Positions 54,638 to 63,298 are shown, counted from the first letter of the stretch. The stretch is 64,000 bases of DNA from Chimaeribacter coloradensis (GCF_002858715.1 NZ_PJZH01000001.1:186001-250000), one strand, 5' to 3'. Made by a program: numbers and translations. Notes: generated by a model not told the origin, from the letters alone.

Positions 54638-54907
54638 CTAGAACAGGGAAAACAGCAACACCACCGGAAAACTCAGCGGCCAGGTCAGGCCAATGATGCC
54701 GGAGGTAAAAAGGCGGATCCGGAAAGAGGAATCACGGCTGATGAGTAAAGTGAAAAGGGCGGAGAGGGCGAAGCCGATAAGGAAAATGGTTTTTAACGCT
54801 TCCCAGGCGGTATGAGCGGACACATCTATTACCTGTTGTTTACACAATGACAATATTGTATTGATTTTGCGCTTTTCTATCAATTCTTTGATCGCGGTAA
54901 TAGACAA
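54638..54907 (-). CDS. Small membrane protein with unclear start
   Basis: The only standard start is a TTG at 54907 giving 89 residues (MSITAIKELIEKRKINTILS), with two helices near the C-terminus (LKTIFLIGFALSALFTLL and FTSGIIGLTWPLSFPVVLL). The same frame is open upstream to about 54995 and encodes another hydrophobic helix (TVYIIAAIVFILSITAIKEL), but has no ATG, GTG, TTG or CTG before the TTG. Either a rare ATT start is used or the 5' end was lost when the neighbouring terminator arose. Unrecognised family, possibly a decayed gene. Confidence 0.45.
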   Translation of the reverse strand: MSITAIKELIEKRKINTILSLCKQQVIDVSAHTAWEALKTIFLIGFALSALFTLLISRDSSFRIRLFTSGIIGLTWPLSFPVVLLFSLF

Positions 54908-54968
54908 AATAAAAACAATGGCTGCGATAATGTAAACCGTTTCTTCTGCCTGTAAGGTATAGATGTAA

Positions 54969-54993
54969 AAAAGCCCGGCCAGGCCGGGCTTTT
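54969..54993. terminator. Terminator of the ElaB/YqjD-like gene
   Basis: The near-perfect 12-bp stem AAAAGCCCGGCC / GGCCGGGCTTTT has a one-base loop. It is symmetrical, so it can act on both strands. Confidence 0.85.
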
Positions 54994-55011
54994 ACAGAAC
55001 GTTGTCACCGG

Positions 55012-55263
55012 TTAGCGGCGGCCGCCCAGCAGTTTCGCCAGAACAAAGCCCACCCCTGCGGCCACCAGCAGTGCCGGCACCGGGTTGTCAGACGTGGTAC
55101 GTTTCACGGTGTCTACTGCATCGTTGACAGCATAAGAGGCCTGGGAAAGGTTCTTACGCACAGCCCCTTCAAATTGAGTCTTGCTGTCATCAGTTGCGCG
55201 ACCAAACTGTTCCTGGCCCGCACCCACAGCTTCTTCTGCTTTATCTTTTACTTTATCAAACAT
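55012..55263 (-). CDS. Small stress protein with CsbD-like head and DUF883/YqjD-like tail
   Basis: An 83-residue protein starting MFDKVKDKAEEAVGAGQEQF at 55263, with GGAG upstream. The N-terminal 40 residues are a charged amphipathic helix resembling CsbD repeats (KDKAEEAVGAGQEQFG). The C-terminus PVPALLVAAGVGFVLAKLLG ending in GRR is the membrane anchor typical of ElaB/YqjD (DUF883) proteins, which dock inactive ribosomes at the membrane in stationary phase. It is likely a sigma-S-type stress gene; no experimental assignment is possible from sequence. Confidence 0.75.
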   Translation of the reverse strand: MFDKVKDKAEEAVGAGQEQFGRATDDSKTQFEGAVRKNLSQASYAVNDAVDTVKRTTSDNPVPALLVAAGVGFVLAKLLGGRR

Positions 55264-55544
55264 ATGCAAACTCCATTTGTGAGTGAACGTATTAAAAGCA
55301 TAGACCAGAAAACCGCATCCGGTGGCGTTATTAACATGCCGTAACAATGGTTTTCACTCCCCTGCGGCGTCAATACGCACATTTATAGGGCGGAGCGCCT
55401 GTCCCGGCGGGGGAAAACGCGCTGAACGCGTCAGGGCGTGGAGGTTAGCATGTTGTTACATTCTGCTGCCGGAATCCTTACAGCCAAACCCTGTACTCTC
55501 TTCCCTGCGAATGAATCGCAGGATAGATAACAACAGAGGTAAGA

Positions 55545-55769
55545 ATGAACAGAATGAAAACTGTGATGCTGGGATCACTGTTAATGTTGAGCAGCGCAGC
55601 GATGGCCGAACCGATGCACGCCGATGCCACCCCGGTTAACAAAGCGGAACTCAGCCACGCGCACCGGGCCGCCCACCCGGCGAAGAAGGTCAGCCACACA
55701 CCGGTACATCACGCCAGGAAAAAGCCGGTGAAAAAGAAGCAACCTGCGCCGCATACTATGCCGCGCTGA
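55545..55769 (+). CDS. Small secreted His/Lys-rich protein
   Basis: A 74-residue protein. The signal peptide MNRMKTVMLGSLLMLSSAAM is cleaved at AMA before EPMHADATP. The mature part is basic and His-rich (AELSHAHRAAHPAKKVSHTP, VHHARKKPVKKKQPAPHTMP), resembling acid-shock or metal-buffering periplasmic peptides. GAGGTAAGA lies just before the ATG, and a terminator follows 23 bp after the stop. Function unknown. Confidence 0.75.
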   Translation: MNRMKTVMLGSLLMLSSAAMAEPMHADATPVNKAELSHAHRAAHPAKKVSHTPVHHARKKPVKKKQPAPHTMPR

Positions 55770-55790
55770 CCTTGCCGCACCAGATAAAGA

Positions 55791-55815
55791 AAGCCCACCG
55801 GACGGTGGGCTTTTT
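55791..55815. terminator. Bidirectional terminator
   Basis: The stem AAGCCCACCG / CGGTGGGCTT has a GA loop and is followed by TTT. It lies between the His-rich protein gene and the convergent MFS gene. Confidence 0.9.
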
Positions 55816-55819
55816 GCTG

Positions 55820-57295
55820 TCAGGCCTTGCGTTTCTGCCCGGTGGAGAGGCGCGGGCTGACGGGCACAGACTGGTAACGGTCGCGGAAGTAGTGCTCAAT
55901 CTGCTCCAGGCTGCGGCCGCGGGTTTCCGGCACGCAGAGCACCACAAACAGTGACCCGGCGATGCCGATACAGGCAAAGGTAAAGAAGGCCCCCGCCAGC
56001 CCGACCCCGGCCAGCAGCAGCGGGAAGGCCAGGGAGATCATGAAATTGGCGATCCACATGGCAAATACCGACGCACCCATACAGATGCCGCGCATCCGGA
56101 TTGGGAAGATTTCAGAGAGCAGCAGCCAGGTCACCGGCGAGAGTGCGCCCTGCTGGAAGCTCAGGAACATCAGCATGCCGGCCAACACCAGATAGCTGCG
56201 CACCAGGTTCGGCAGGCCGTTGACCAGCTCCGGCATCAGCACGCAGACCGCGCCGAGGAAGAACAGCGAGCAGGTGCAGCCTATCTGCCCAATCAGCACC
56301 AGCGGCCGGCGGCCGATTTTGCCCAGCAGCCAGATGCCGACAAAGGTCATCGCCACCGAGATCGCCCCGTTGGCGATGGTCGCCAGCAGGGCGGCGTTGG
56401 TGCTCAGGCCGGTGGCCTCCAGCATGGTCGGCGCATAATACATAATGGTATTTACGCCGGTTAATTGCTGGATTACCGCGATGCCGATGCCCAGCAGGAA
56501 CAGCTTCAGCAGCCACGGGGTGGCCAGGTCACGCAGCCGGCCCTTGCCCTGATGGCGGTTCTCTTCAATCGTCTCCTCAATCTCCGTCATCTCCCAGTCC
56601 ACATCCTGGGCGGAACGGGTGCGCTCCAGTACCTTTCTCGCCTCTGCCATACGCCCTTTCATCGCGTACCAGCGCGGCGAATCGGGCATAAACAGCATCC
56701 CGAACCAGAGCAGCACTGCCGGGAGGGTGGCGATCGCCAGCATCCAGCGCCAGGTGGACTCGCCGCCCCAGATTTCATGGAAGGTGGCGTTGGAGATGTA
56801 GGCGAGCATCTGGCCGGAGACGATCATCAGCTCCTGAAGTGTCACCAGCTGGCCGCGGCGGTTGGCCGGGGCGATCTCCGCGATATAGACCGGCACGGTC
56901 GCTGCCGCGCCGCCGACTGCCACGCCGAGCACCAGCCGGAAGGCGATCATCCAGGTGACATCCGGTGCCAGAGAGGTGCCAATGGCGCCGACGGCAAAAA
57001 TCACTGCCAGAAACAGAATGATCTTTTTGCGGCCGGCGGCATCGGCCAGGTGGCCCGCCATCAGCGCGCCAAACGCCGCGCCGAACAGCAGGGAGCTGGT
57101 CACCAGCCCGGTGGTAAAGGGAGTCAGGTGCAGCTCCTGGCCCATAAACAGCAGGGCGCCGGAGATCACCCCGGTGTCGTAGCCGAACAGCAGGCCGCCG
57201 AGGGTGGAGATCAGCACGATAATTTTAACGAAGGGTTCGGTTTTGGTCTGACTGTTTGGCCCGGAAGCAGGGTTGGTTGTTATGTATTGTTCCAT
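55820..57295 (-). CDS. MFS sugar/inositol-proton symporter (IolT/XylE type)
   Basis: A 491-residue sugar porter with 12 helices. The family signatures are GGLLFGYDTGVISGALLFMG, LADAAGRKKIILF, RLVLGVAVGGAAATVPVYIA (R-x-G-x-G), PDSPRWYAMKGR, QQLTGVNTIMYYAPTML and VPETRGRSLEQIEHYFR. The combination GYDTGVISGALL and the central QQLTGVNTIMYYAP resemble myo-inositol transporters of the IolT group more than arabinose or galactose symporters. No sugar catabolic genes are adjacent, so substrate is inferred only. Confidence 0.85.
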   Translation of the reverse strand: MEQYITTNPASGPNSQTKTEPFVKIIVLISTLGGLLFGYDTGVISGALLFMGQELHLTPFTTGLVTSSLLFGAAFGALMAGHLADAAGRKKIILFLAVIFAVGAIGTSLAPDVTWMIAFRLVLGVAVGGAAATVPVYIAEIAPANRRGQLVTLQELMIVSGQMLAYISNATFHEIWGGESTWRWMLAIATLPAVLLWFGMLFMPDSPRWYAMKGRMAEARKVLERTRSAQDVDWEMTEIEETIEENRHQGKGRLRDLATPWLLKLFLLGIGIAVIQQLTGVNTIMYYAPTMLEATGLSTNAALLATIANGAISVAMTFVGIWLLGKIGRRPLVLIGQIGCTCSLFFLGAVCVLMPELVNGLPNLVRSYLVLAGMLMFLSFQQGALSPVTWLLLSEIFPIRMRGICMGASVFAMWIANFMISLAFPLLLAGVGLAGAFFTFACIGIAGSLFVVLCVPETRGRSLEQIEHYFRDRYQSVPVSPRLSTGQKRKA

Positions 57296-57772
57296 GATAG
57301 CTCCAGTGGTCTTGCAGGGTCTGGTCGTGACAGGGGAGGAAGATAAAAACCATCACATAAAAATCCGCGAACAAATGACGCCTTATTTATAGACAGGAAA
57401 TTTCATTTATTAAAATATTGGAAATTTAATTTTGTGTGCTGGCTCATAAAAGCGGGGTGTATAGCGAAGATTTTCAGGATAAAACGCGTGCCAGAGATAT
57501 TTAATACCCCTGTTTACTATTTGGCGGGCTTTTTAATGGAATAAATATTTCCTTATAAATAAAGGAAAGAATAAAAAAACGGTAGGGCGGCAGCAGGGCG
57601 GGGCAGGAGATCAAAGGGTTACTGCAGGGGCTGTGAAGCTGCGCATGTTTCATTTTTCCTGAAATAACGCGCGCCGGTGCGGGGGAGATAACAGGGGCTA
57701 ATCAATCAGCATGACGCAGGGCGCGGCAGAGCGCGCGGCCGGGCAAGGGAGGTAAACGCACGAACCAGGGTG
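57296..57772. other. AT-rich control region upstream of the MFS gene
   Basis: No gene is seen. The sequence GGAAATTT occurs twice (57396-57403 and 57420-57427), the first copy within the palindrome GAAATTTC. These sit about 100-130 bp upstream of the transporter start and could be operator half sites. The remainder toward 57772 is GC-rich spacer. Confidence 0.4.
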
Positions 57773-57952
57773 TTATAGACGGCGGTTTTCCTGGCTGACT
57801 TCAATCAGATCATTTAAGGCGTGCATAGAAATACCGCTGTTACCCCAGTCAACCATCGCCCAGGGCCGCTCCTGTCTGGAAAGCATAGAGATAACCCGGC
57901 CGACAATCTCGCCGGTTTTATGTTTGACCAGAGAATTAATGCCGATGCTCAT
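57773..57952 (-). CDS. Small soluble protein of unknown function
   Basis: A 59-residue protein (MSIGINSLVKHKTGEIVGRV, ISMLSRQERPWAMVDWGNSG, ISMHALNDLIEVSQ) with a beta-rich look: the pattern VKHK-GEIVGRV and AMVDWG resembles small SH3-like barrels. The start at 57952 is chosen over a longer frame; the GGGG upstream is only a weak ribosome-binding site. No family is recognised. Confidence 0.55.
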   Translation of the reverse strand: MSIGINSLVKHKTGEIVGRVISMLSRQERPWAMVDWGNSGISMHALNDLIEVSQENRRL

Positions 57953-58154
57953 GATAATGCCCCTCCGCTGCGTACCGCTTGCCAGACTACCCCCGGCGTT
58001 GCGCCATGCCAATCCTCTTATTGGGGGTATCCTTCTAACATTAGCGTAAATCATCGTTCAGCGTGGCGGAAACCGGGGCGCGGGCTTTACTCTGACGGCA
58101 CAGGCAGGCAGCGCCGAAAAAAGGGTCGACAAAAAGCGCTTTACATGACGTAAT

Positions 58155-58169
58155 GATAATCGTTATCAT
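58155..58169. promoter_or_regulatory. Fur box at the ryhB promoter
   Basis: TGATAATCGTTATCA fits the 7-1-7 Fur palindrome TGATAAT-N-ATTATCA with one mismatch. It overlaps a -10-like TATCAT (58164-58169), with a -35-like TTTACA 18 bp upstream (58140-58145). Iron-loaded Fur would therefore block the adjacent small RNA. Confidence 0.85.
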
Positions 58170-58173
58170 CAAT

Positions 58174-58270
58174 GCGTCCTCCACGACGGCGGCTCTGCCG
58201 TAGGGAAGACACGACATTGCTCACATTGCTTTCAGTATTTTTCGCCAGCCCCCAGGCTGGCGTTTTTTTT
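58174..58270 (+). ncRNA. ryhB: Small RNA RyhB
   Basis: An iron-stress small RNA of about 97 nt. The seed core ACGACATTGCTCACATTGCT (58211-58230), followed by TTCAGTATTTTT, is the conserved RyhB core that pairs with mRNAs of iron-using proteins such as sodB and sdh. It ends in a Hfq-type terminator: stem CGCCAGCC / GGCTGGCG (58243-58250 with 58255-58262) and eight T. The 5' half differs from E. coli RyhB, with its own stem (ACGACGGC / GCCGT region). A Fur box sits directly at the predicted promoter. The start at 58174 is inferred by alignment of the GCG 5' end and promoter spacing. Confidence 0.92.
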
Positions 58271-58282
58271 GCGCGGGATTAT

Positions 58283-60595
58283 TCATTCCCCCTCTTTCAG
58301 CACCCAGATGTGGTATTTGCCGCCGATCATTTCCGCGCCTTCCAGCTCTTTCTCAAAGCAGGGGAAGGTGCTGCCCCAGTCGGCAATGCTGCGGATGTAG
58401 CGCAACCACGGCTGGTCAGCACGGCCGAACCCCTCACCGGGCATCACAATCGGGATGCCGGGCGGATAGGGGATCACGCCGACGGCCGAGACCCGGCCGG
58501 CCAGCCGGTCAACCGGCAGGTGGTCACAATGGCCCGCCATATGCGCCTGAAACGCCCGGCGCGGCAGCACCACCGGCGGCGGCAGCTGGCCAAAGGCCTC
58601 CGCTTGCAGCTTATCCATCTGGCTGGTTTTCATGTAGTTGAACATCTCATCGCAGAGATCGTGCAGCCCCATCCCGGCGTAGCGTGCGGGGTAGCCCCCG
58701 GCCAGCCCGGGCAGGCAGGCGGTCACCGGGGTGTTTTCATCATAATGGCGCTTGAACTCCAGCAGGGCGTTAATCAGCGTGCCCCATTTCCCTTTGGTCA
58801 CCCCAACGGAGAAGAGACAGAGCACCATAAAGTCGGTGGTGCGCGAGGGCACAATCCCATGCTGGGTAAGAAATGCCGTCACCATCGCCGCCGGGATGCC
58901 GTTCGCCATCAGGGTGCCGTCATCGTTCATCCCCGGCGAGAGAATCCCGGCTTTGATCGGGTCCAGCATGCACCACTCCTCCTCAAGCTGCTCAAACCCG
59001 TGCCAGGCCTCGCCCGGTTTCAGCACCCAGCAGCGCGGGTCGGTGGCCAGCTGGGTTTTCGACGCCATGCGGAACGGGATCTTTTTGCCGGTGTCCGGGT
59101 CGGTGATTTCCGGGGCGTTCCACGGTGCGAAGAACCACTCACCGCGATCGCGGAAGGTGGCGTTGACCTTCGCCAGCGCCAGCCGGAAATCCACCGCCTC
59201 GTTGATCACCTCCTGCGTCAGCGTCTGCCCCTGGCCGCCCTGCATCATCGCCGCGCCGACCTCATTGGCGGCGATGATCGCATAGAGCGGCGAGGTGCTG
59301 GCCTGCAACATATAGGACTCGTTGAAGCGTGAATGCACCACCGGCTTGCGGCCGTGACGGATATGGATGTACGACGCCTGCGACAGCGCCGCCAGCAGCT
59401 TGTGGGTGGAGTGGGTGGCAAACACCGTCGGCCCGTTTGGGTCATGCTCTTCCGGGTCGCCGCGCATCGCGTAGCGCTGCTGATAGAGCGGGTTAAAGCG
59501 CGCGTAGGCGTACCACGCCTCATCAAAATGGATCTGATCCACGCTTTGTGCCAGCAGGTCCTGCGCCTGCGCGGCGTGGTAGCACATGCCGTCATAGGTG
59601 CAGTTGGTGATCACCGCATAGACCGGCGTGCGGCCGGCGGCCTGATCGATCAGCGGGTGGGCGGCAATTTTCGCCTGAATATCCGCAGCCCGGAACTGCT
59701 GCTTGGGGATCGGCCCGATAATGCCGAAGCGGTTGCGGGTCGGCACAAAAAACACCGGCAACGCCCCGGTCATTACCAGCCCCTGTTCAATCGATTTATG
59801 GCAGTTGCGGTCGCACAGCGCCACCTGCCGCTCGCCGATCGTTGCCGCCATGATCGCCCGGTTGGAGCCGGAGGTGCCGTTCAGCCCCGGGTAACTGCGC
59901 TGCGCGCCGAACACCTTGGCGGCAAAGATTTCAGAGGCGTTGACCGGCCCGCTGTGGTCCAGCAGCGAGCCCATCGCCGCCCGCTCAATCCCGGTGTCGG
60001 TGCGGAACAGGTTCTCCCCGAAGAAATCGAGAAACTCCCGGCCGACGGCGCTTTTGGTAAAGGCGACCCCGCCCTGGTGGCCCGGCGCAGCCCAGGAGTA
60101 CTCCGGGGAGGTCAGCGTGTAGTGGAACAGCGCCTTGGTAAAGGGCGGCAACAGCTGATCGTAATAGTGGGCGATCAGGGCGTTGGCGCGGGCGGCGATA
60201 AAGTCGGCGGTGTCTTCGTGCATCCAGACGAACTCATTCACCATGCGCATGATGTCCAGCGTCAGGCTGTCGATGCAGGAGTGCTCCGCCATCAGCAGCA
60301 CCGGCACCTCCCGGTTACGGCGGCGGATCTCCTGCAACAGCGCCGAGGCCTGGCTGTGGGAGGCGTCATCATTGCCGCCGGAGGTCCAGTCAACAAAGAT
60401 GCAGCAGAGTGAGGCGTCGGACATCACCGTGGCCTTGCCGTCCTCAAAAGTGGCGGCCGGGAGCACCTCCAGGCCGGTATCGCGCAGCGCGCCGATCAGC
60501 GCCTGCACGGCGCGGCTGTTGGCGGTGTTGTGGTCCAGGATGTTGCTGTCCACCACCAGGACGTTGCGTCTCTTGTGTGTGCCTAAATCAATCAT
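58283..60595 (-). CDS. adiA: Inducible arginine decarboxylase AdiA-type
   Basis: A 770-residue fold-III PLP decarboxylase converting arginine to agmatine with proton consumption. An N-terminal wing domain (about 1-140) is followed by the core: YSWAAPGHQGGVAFTKSAVG, ENLFRTDTGIERAAMGSLLD, DRNCHKSIEQGLVMTGA, TNCTYDGMCYHAAQAQDLL, HFDEAWYAYARFNPLYQQRY and the PLP-lysine motif FATHSTHKLLAALSQASYIH. The C-terminal domain has PYPPGIPIVMPGEGFG. Motif wording follows AdiA rather than lysine (CadA) or ornithine (SpeF) enzymes, and the neighbour is AdiC. The start at ATG 60595 is preferred to a TTG six codons upstream. Length is about 15 residues above E. coli AdiA, in the N-terminus. Confidence 0.9.
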   Translation of the reverse strand: MIDLGTHKRRNVLVVDSNILDHNTANSRAVQALIGALRDTGLEVLPAATFEDGKATVMSDASLCCIFVDWTSGGNDDASHSQASALLQEIRRRNREVPVLLMAEHSCIDSLTLDIMRMVNEFVWMHEDTADFIAARANALIAHYYDQLLPPFTKALFHYTLTSPEYSWAAPGHQGGVAFTKSAVGREFLDFFGENLFRTDTGIERAAMGSLLDHSGPVNASEIFAAKVFGAQRSYPGLNGTSGSNRAIMAATIGERQVALCDRNCHKSIEQGLVMTGALPVFFVPTRNRFGIIGPIPKQQFRAADIQAKIAAHPLIDQAAGRTPVYAVITNCTYDGMCYHAAQAQDLLAQSVDQIHFDEAWYAYARFNPLYQQRYAMRGDPEEHDPNGPTVFATHSTHKLLAALSQASYIHIRHGRKPVVHSRFNESYMLQASTSPLYAIIAANEVGAAMMQGGQGQTLTQEVINEAVDFRLALAKVNATFRDRGEWFFAPWNAPEITDPDTGKKIPFRMASKTQLATDPRCWVLKPGEAWHGFEQLEEEWCMLDPIKAGILSPGMNDDGTLMANGIPAAMVTAFLTQHGIVPSRTTDFMVLCLFSVGVTKGKWGTLINALLEFKRHYDENTPVTACLPGLAGGYPARYAGMGLHDLCDEMFNYMKTSQMDKLQAEAFGQLPPPVVLPRRAFQAHMAGHCDHLPVDRLAGRVSAVGVIPYPPGIPIVMPGEGFGRADQPWLRYIRSIADWGSTFPCFEKELEGAEMIGGKYHIWVLKEGE

Positions 60596-60648
60596 GCTGC
60601 CTGCCTTTGTCAACGTAAAGGGGCCCGCCCGGTGCGTCGGGCGGTCAC

Positions 60649-61992
60649 TTAGTCATCATCGCGTACAAACGGGCGGTCGAGCGGGAAGGGGGTTTTGTGC
60701 CGCCGGTTGTAGTTAATGGTGTACAGGGTGGTGATCACCATCAGCGCCACAAACGACCACATCACCTCCTGCGCGCCGGAGCCGACCACCGCCCAGATGC
60801 AGTAGACAAACGCCAGCAGGGTGATGAAGAAGTAGAGGGCGCGGTGGCTGCCGAGGTGGCCGTGGCCCAGCAGCAGCAGCGCGGAGCAGGTGTAGAGATA
60901 GGGCACCAGGGTAAAGATCACCGAAACGGAAGAGACCAGCGCGAACTGCGCCGTGGCGTTGGGGGAGATGCTGGTGACCTGGAAAACAGTCATCAGCACG
61001 CCGATAATCAGCAGCCCGGCCACCGGCACATTGTCTTTATTCACTTTGGCGAAAACAGGCGGGAACAGGCCGTCATCGGCTGCGGCCTTGGCGGTCTGGC
61101 CGGCCAGCAGCGTCCAGCCGCCCAGAGAGCCGAGGCAGCCAAGGGCGGCGCAGAGCGCCACAATGCCGCCCGCCAGATCGCCCAGCGCCAGCCGGGCCGC
61201 GTCACCAAACGGCGAGGCCGAGAGGCGCAATTCGGCGTTGGGGATCATCCCCATGATGGCAGTGGTAGAGAGCACATAGCAGACGGCGGCGATCAGCACC
61301 CCGCCCAGCGTGGCAATCGGCACATTGCGCTTCGGGTTCTTGACCACCCCGGCCGCCACTGAGGCGCTCTCCACGCCGATAAATGACCACAGGGTCACGC
61401 TCAGCGTGCTCTGGATCGCCCCGAACGTCCCCAGGCCGCTGACGTTCCAGGCGGCCATATAGGTCTCGCCGCGGAACCAGAACCAGCCGAACAGCGCAAT
61501 CGCCACAATCGGCACCAGCGCCAGCACCGTCGCCACCGCCTGAACCCGGGTGATCATCTTCGGCCCGACGATGTTCAGCAGCACAAACAGCCAGAGGATC
61601 GCCACGCAGGCGATGGTCAGCGGAATGGGTTCCCCGAGCAGCGGGATAAAGTAGCTGAGGTAGCCCACGCCGATGACCACCATCGCAATATTGCCGATCC
61701 AGCAGGCGAGCCAGTAGAGCACGTTGGTCTGGTAACCGATAAACGGCCCGAACGCGCGGCGGGCGTAGGCGTAGGAGCCGCCGGGGCTGGCATCCAGCGA
61801 GGACATTTTGGCATACACCATCGACAGCGCCAGCGCGCCGAGGATCGTCACCAGCCAGCCCCAGATGGCGATGCCGCCGGTCGCGGCCAGGTTCGCCGGC
61901 AGCAGAAAGACCCCGGACCCCATAATATTGCCGGAGACCATCAGGGTGACGGGAATCAGCCCCACTTTCTGGTTTTCTGAATTTATGGACAT
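60649..61992 (-). CDS. adiC: Arginine/agmatine antiporter AdiC
   Basis: A 447-residue APC-fold exchanger importing arginine and exporting agmatine. The sequence follows E. coli AdiC closely: [20 protein letters not shown] with the substrate-binding Ser26/Gly27, [60 protein letters not shown] with the key Trp and Glu, and [20 protein letters not shown]. The start at ATG 61992 gives [11 protein letters not shown]; the much longer frame is spurious. It lies upstream of adiA on the same strand (53-bp gap), so adiC is the first gene of the pair. Confidence 0.95.
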   Translation of the reverse strand: MSINSENQKVGLIPVTLMVSGNIMGSGVFLLPANLAATGGIAIWGWLVTILGALALSMVYAKMSSLDASPGGSYAYARRAFGPFIGYQTNVLYWLACWIGNIAMVVIGVGYLSYFIPLLGEPIPLTIACVAILWLFVLLNIVGPKMITRVQAVATVLALVPIVAIALFGWFWFRGETYMAAWNVSGLGTFGAIQSTLSVTLWSFIGVESASVAAGVVKNPKRNVPIATLGGVLIAAVCYVLSTTAIMGMIPNAELRLSASPFGDAARLALGDLAGGIVALCAALGCLGSLGGWTLLAGQTAKAAADDGLFPPVFAKVNKDNVPVAGLLIIGVLMTVFQVTSISPNATAQFALVSSVSVIFTLVPYLYTCSALLLLGHGHLGSHRALYFFITLLAFVYCIWAVVGSGAQEVMWSFVALMVITTLYTINYNRRHKTPFPLDRPFVRDDD

Positions 61993-62361
61993 AACCCACC
62001 CTTTATCACTTGCCAGGCACCCGGCACGGGCCGGGGCACCCTGTTTCCTGCGGGAGCCAGGCAGCGCAGGCACGAAAAGAACGAGTGTCAGGGTTACCAC
62101 GTTAAGGCCGCGGGGCGTCACTCATATCCGTTCAGTGAGATAAAACAGAGGGTTATCATCTTTTTTATCGCGGTCAGTGGGAAATAAACAGGCGGTGCGG
62201 CCCAGGAAAATCAAACCCATTTTTCCCAGTGATAAAAGAGAGGGGGATTATCCCCACAAGCTATAACAGATAGGCGGTGAATATCGACGAACTGCTATGC
62301 GGGCTATAACAGTCATTGTGCTAGCATACGGCTTCCAACATTATCCCACGAGGGTGACACG
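61993..62361. other. Divergent control region between adiC and ylaC
   Basis: No gene is seen. A perfect palindrome GGGGATTATCCCC lies at 62243-62255. An AT-rich promoter-like stretch at 62150-62180 faces adiC. A TAGCAT -10-like box at 62321-62326 suits ylaC. No AdiY-type regulator gene is adjacent. Confidence 0.45.
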
Positions 62362-62880
62362 ATGGACGCCATTAAGACCATCCTGGTCAGAGAGATTCAG
62401 CAGATTAACCAACAGGAACGCCGTGACGGCAAGGCGCGTTTCAATACGGAATTTTTCACCAAACACCCGCTGCTCTGCCTGGCGATGCTGGCCGGCTACG
62501 TGGCCGTAGGCGTGGTGATGTACTACGCCCCCTATATGGGGCTGGGGTGGTTTGCCGGTTTCACCGCGTTTCTGGTGCTGGTTTCCGGCGGGCTGTTGCT
62601 GGACATCAAACCCGTCTACCGCTACGAAGATATCGGCGTGCTGGACCTGCGGGTCTGCTACAACGGTGAGTGGTACTTCAGCCGTGAAGTGCCGGTACAC
62701 GCGGTAGAGGAGATCCTGGCGCACCCGCAGGTGGCGCAGCCGATCAAGGCGCGTATGCAGGAGATCATCCGCCACAAAGGCGCGATCGATTTTTACGATA
62801 TCTATGACCTGGCGCGCAAGCAGGCCAGGCAGCCCGCCCCGCTGGCCGCGTCCGGCAGGCAGCAGCAACCTGCACACTGA
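62362..62880 (+). CDS. ylaC: Inner membrane protein YlaC
   Basis: A 172-residue protein with two central membrane helices (LLCLAMLAGYVAVGVVMYYA and WFAGFTAFLVLVSGGLLLDI). The family block YRYEDIGVLDLRVCYNGEWY is followed by IDFYDIYDLARKQ and matches YlaC. It has a longer Gln/Ala/Pro-rich tail than E. coli (about 156 residues). GAGGGTGA lies 7 nt before the ATG. Function unknown. Confidence 0.88.
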   Translation: MDAIKTILVREIQQINQQERRDGKARFNTEFFTKHPLLCLAMLAGYVAVGVVMYYAPYMGLGWFAGFTAFLVLVSGGLLLDIKPVYRYEDIGVLDLRVCYNGEWYFSREVPVHAVEEILAHPQVAQPIKARMQEIIRHKGAIDFYDIYDLARKQARQPAPLAASGRQQQPAH

Positions 62881-62989
62881 GTCATAACGCGCCGGGGGAG
62901 AGGCAGATTCTGCGTATCCCTCACCGCATTGAATGGGGTAGACTGTGTCTATTCGCGCAATCAATGCGTTGACCCGCTCAGGAGCCGGC

Positions 62990-63262
62990 GTGCAAAAGAT
63001 CAAGCTCACCATTCATCACCTCTACCAGGAAAGTGCCGACGGCAAACAGGATGCCCGTGCCACCGCACGCATCTACGCCGGCGACCGCCTGATCCTAACC
63101 GAAACCATGGCCGGGCAGGCGCAGCACTACCCGCGCTACCTCAGCGCCGCTGACGATAACGGCGAACCGTTGCGGGTAGAGTGGGAGAGTGACGGCTGTG
63201 CGTCGATGTCCGTGACCCGTGCTGAAGTCTGCCCCTGTTGCGGCGGCGACGAGTGGCACTAA
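62990..63262 (+). CDS. Small protein of unknown function with C-terminal CPCCGG motif
   Basis: A 90-residue protein starting MQKIKLTIHHLYQESADGKQ at a GTG, with AGGAG 6 nt upstream; a GTG 15 codons earlier has a weaker site. The C-terminus EVCPCCGGDEWH has three closely spaced Cys and a His that could bind a metal. The composition RATARIYAGDRLILTETMAG suggests a small beta fold. No family is recognised. It is followed 36 bp later by another small gene on the same strand. Confidence 0.65.
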   Translation: MQKIKLTIHHLYQESADGKQDARATARIYAGDRLILTETMAGQAQHYPRYLSAADDNGEPLRVEWESDGCASMSVTRAEVCPCCGGDEWH

Positions 63263-63298
63263 TCTCAATCTGAACGGGGTGAACCCAGGGAGCCAGTG

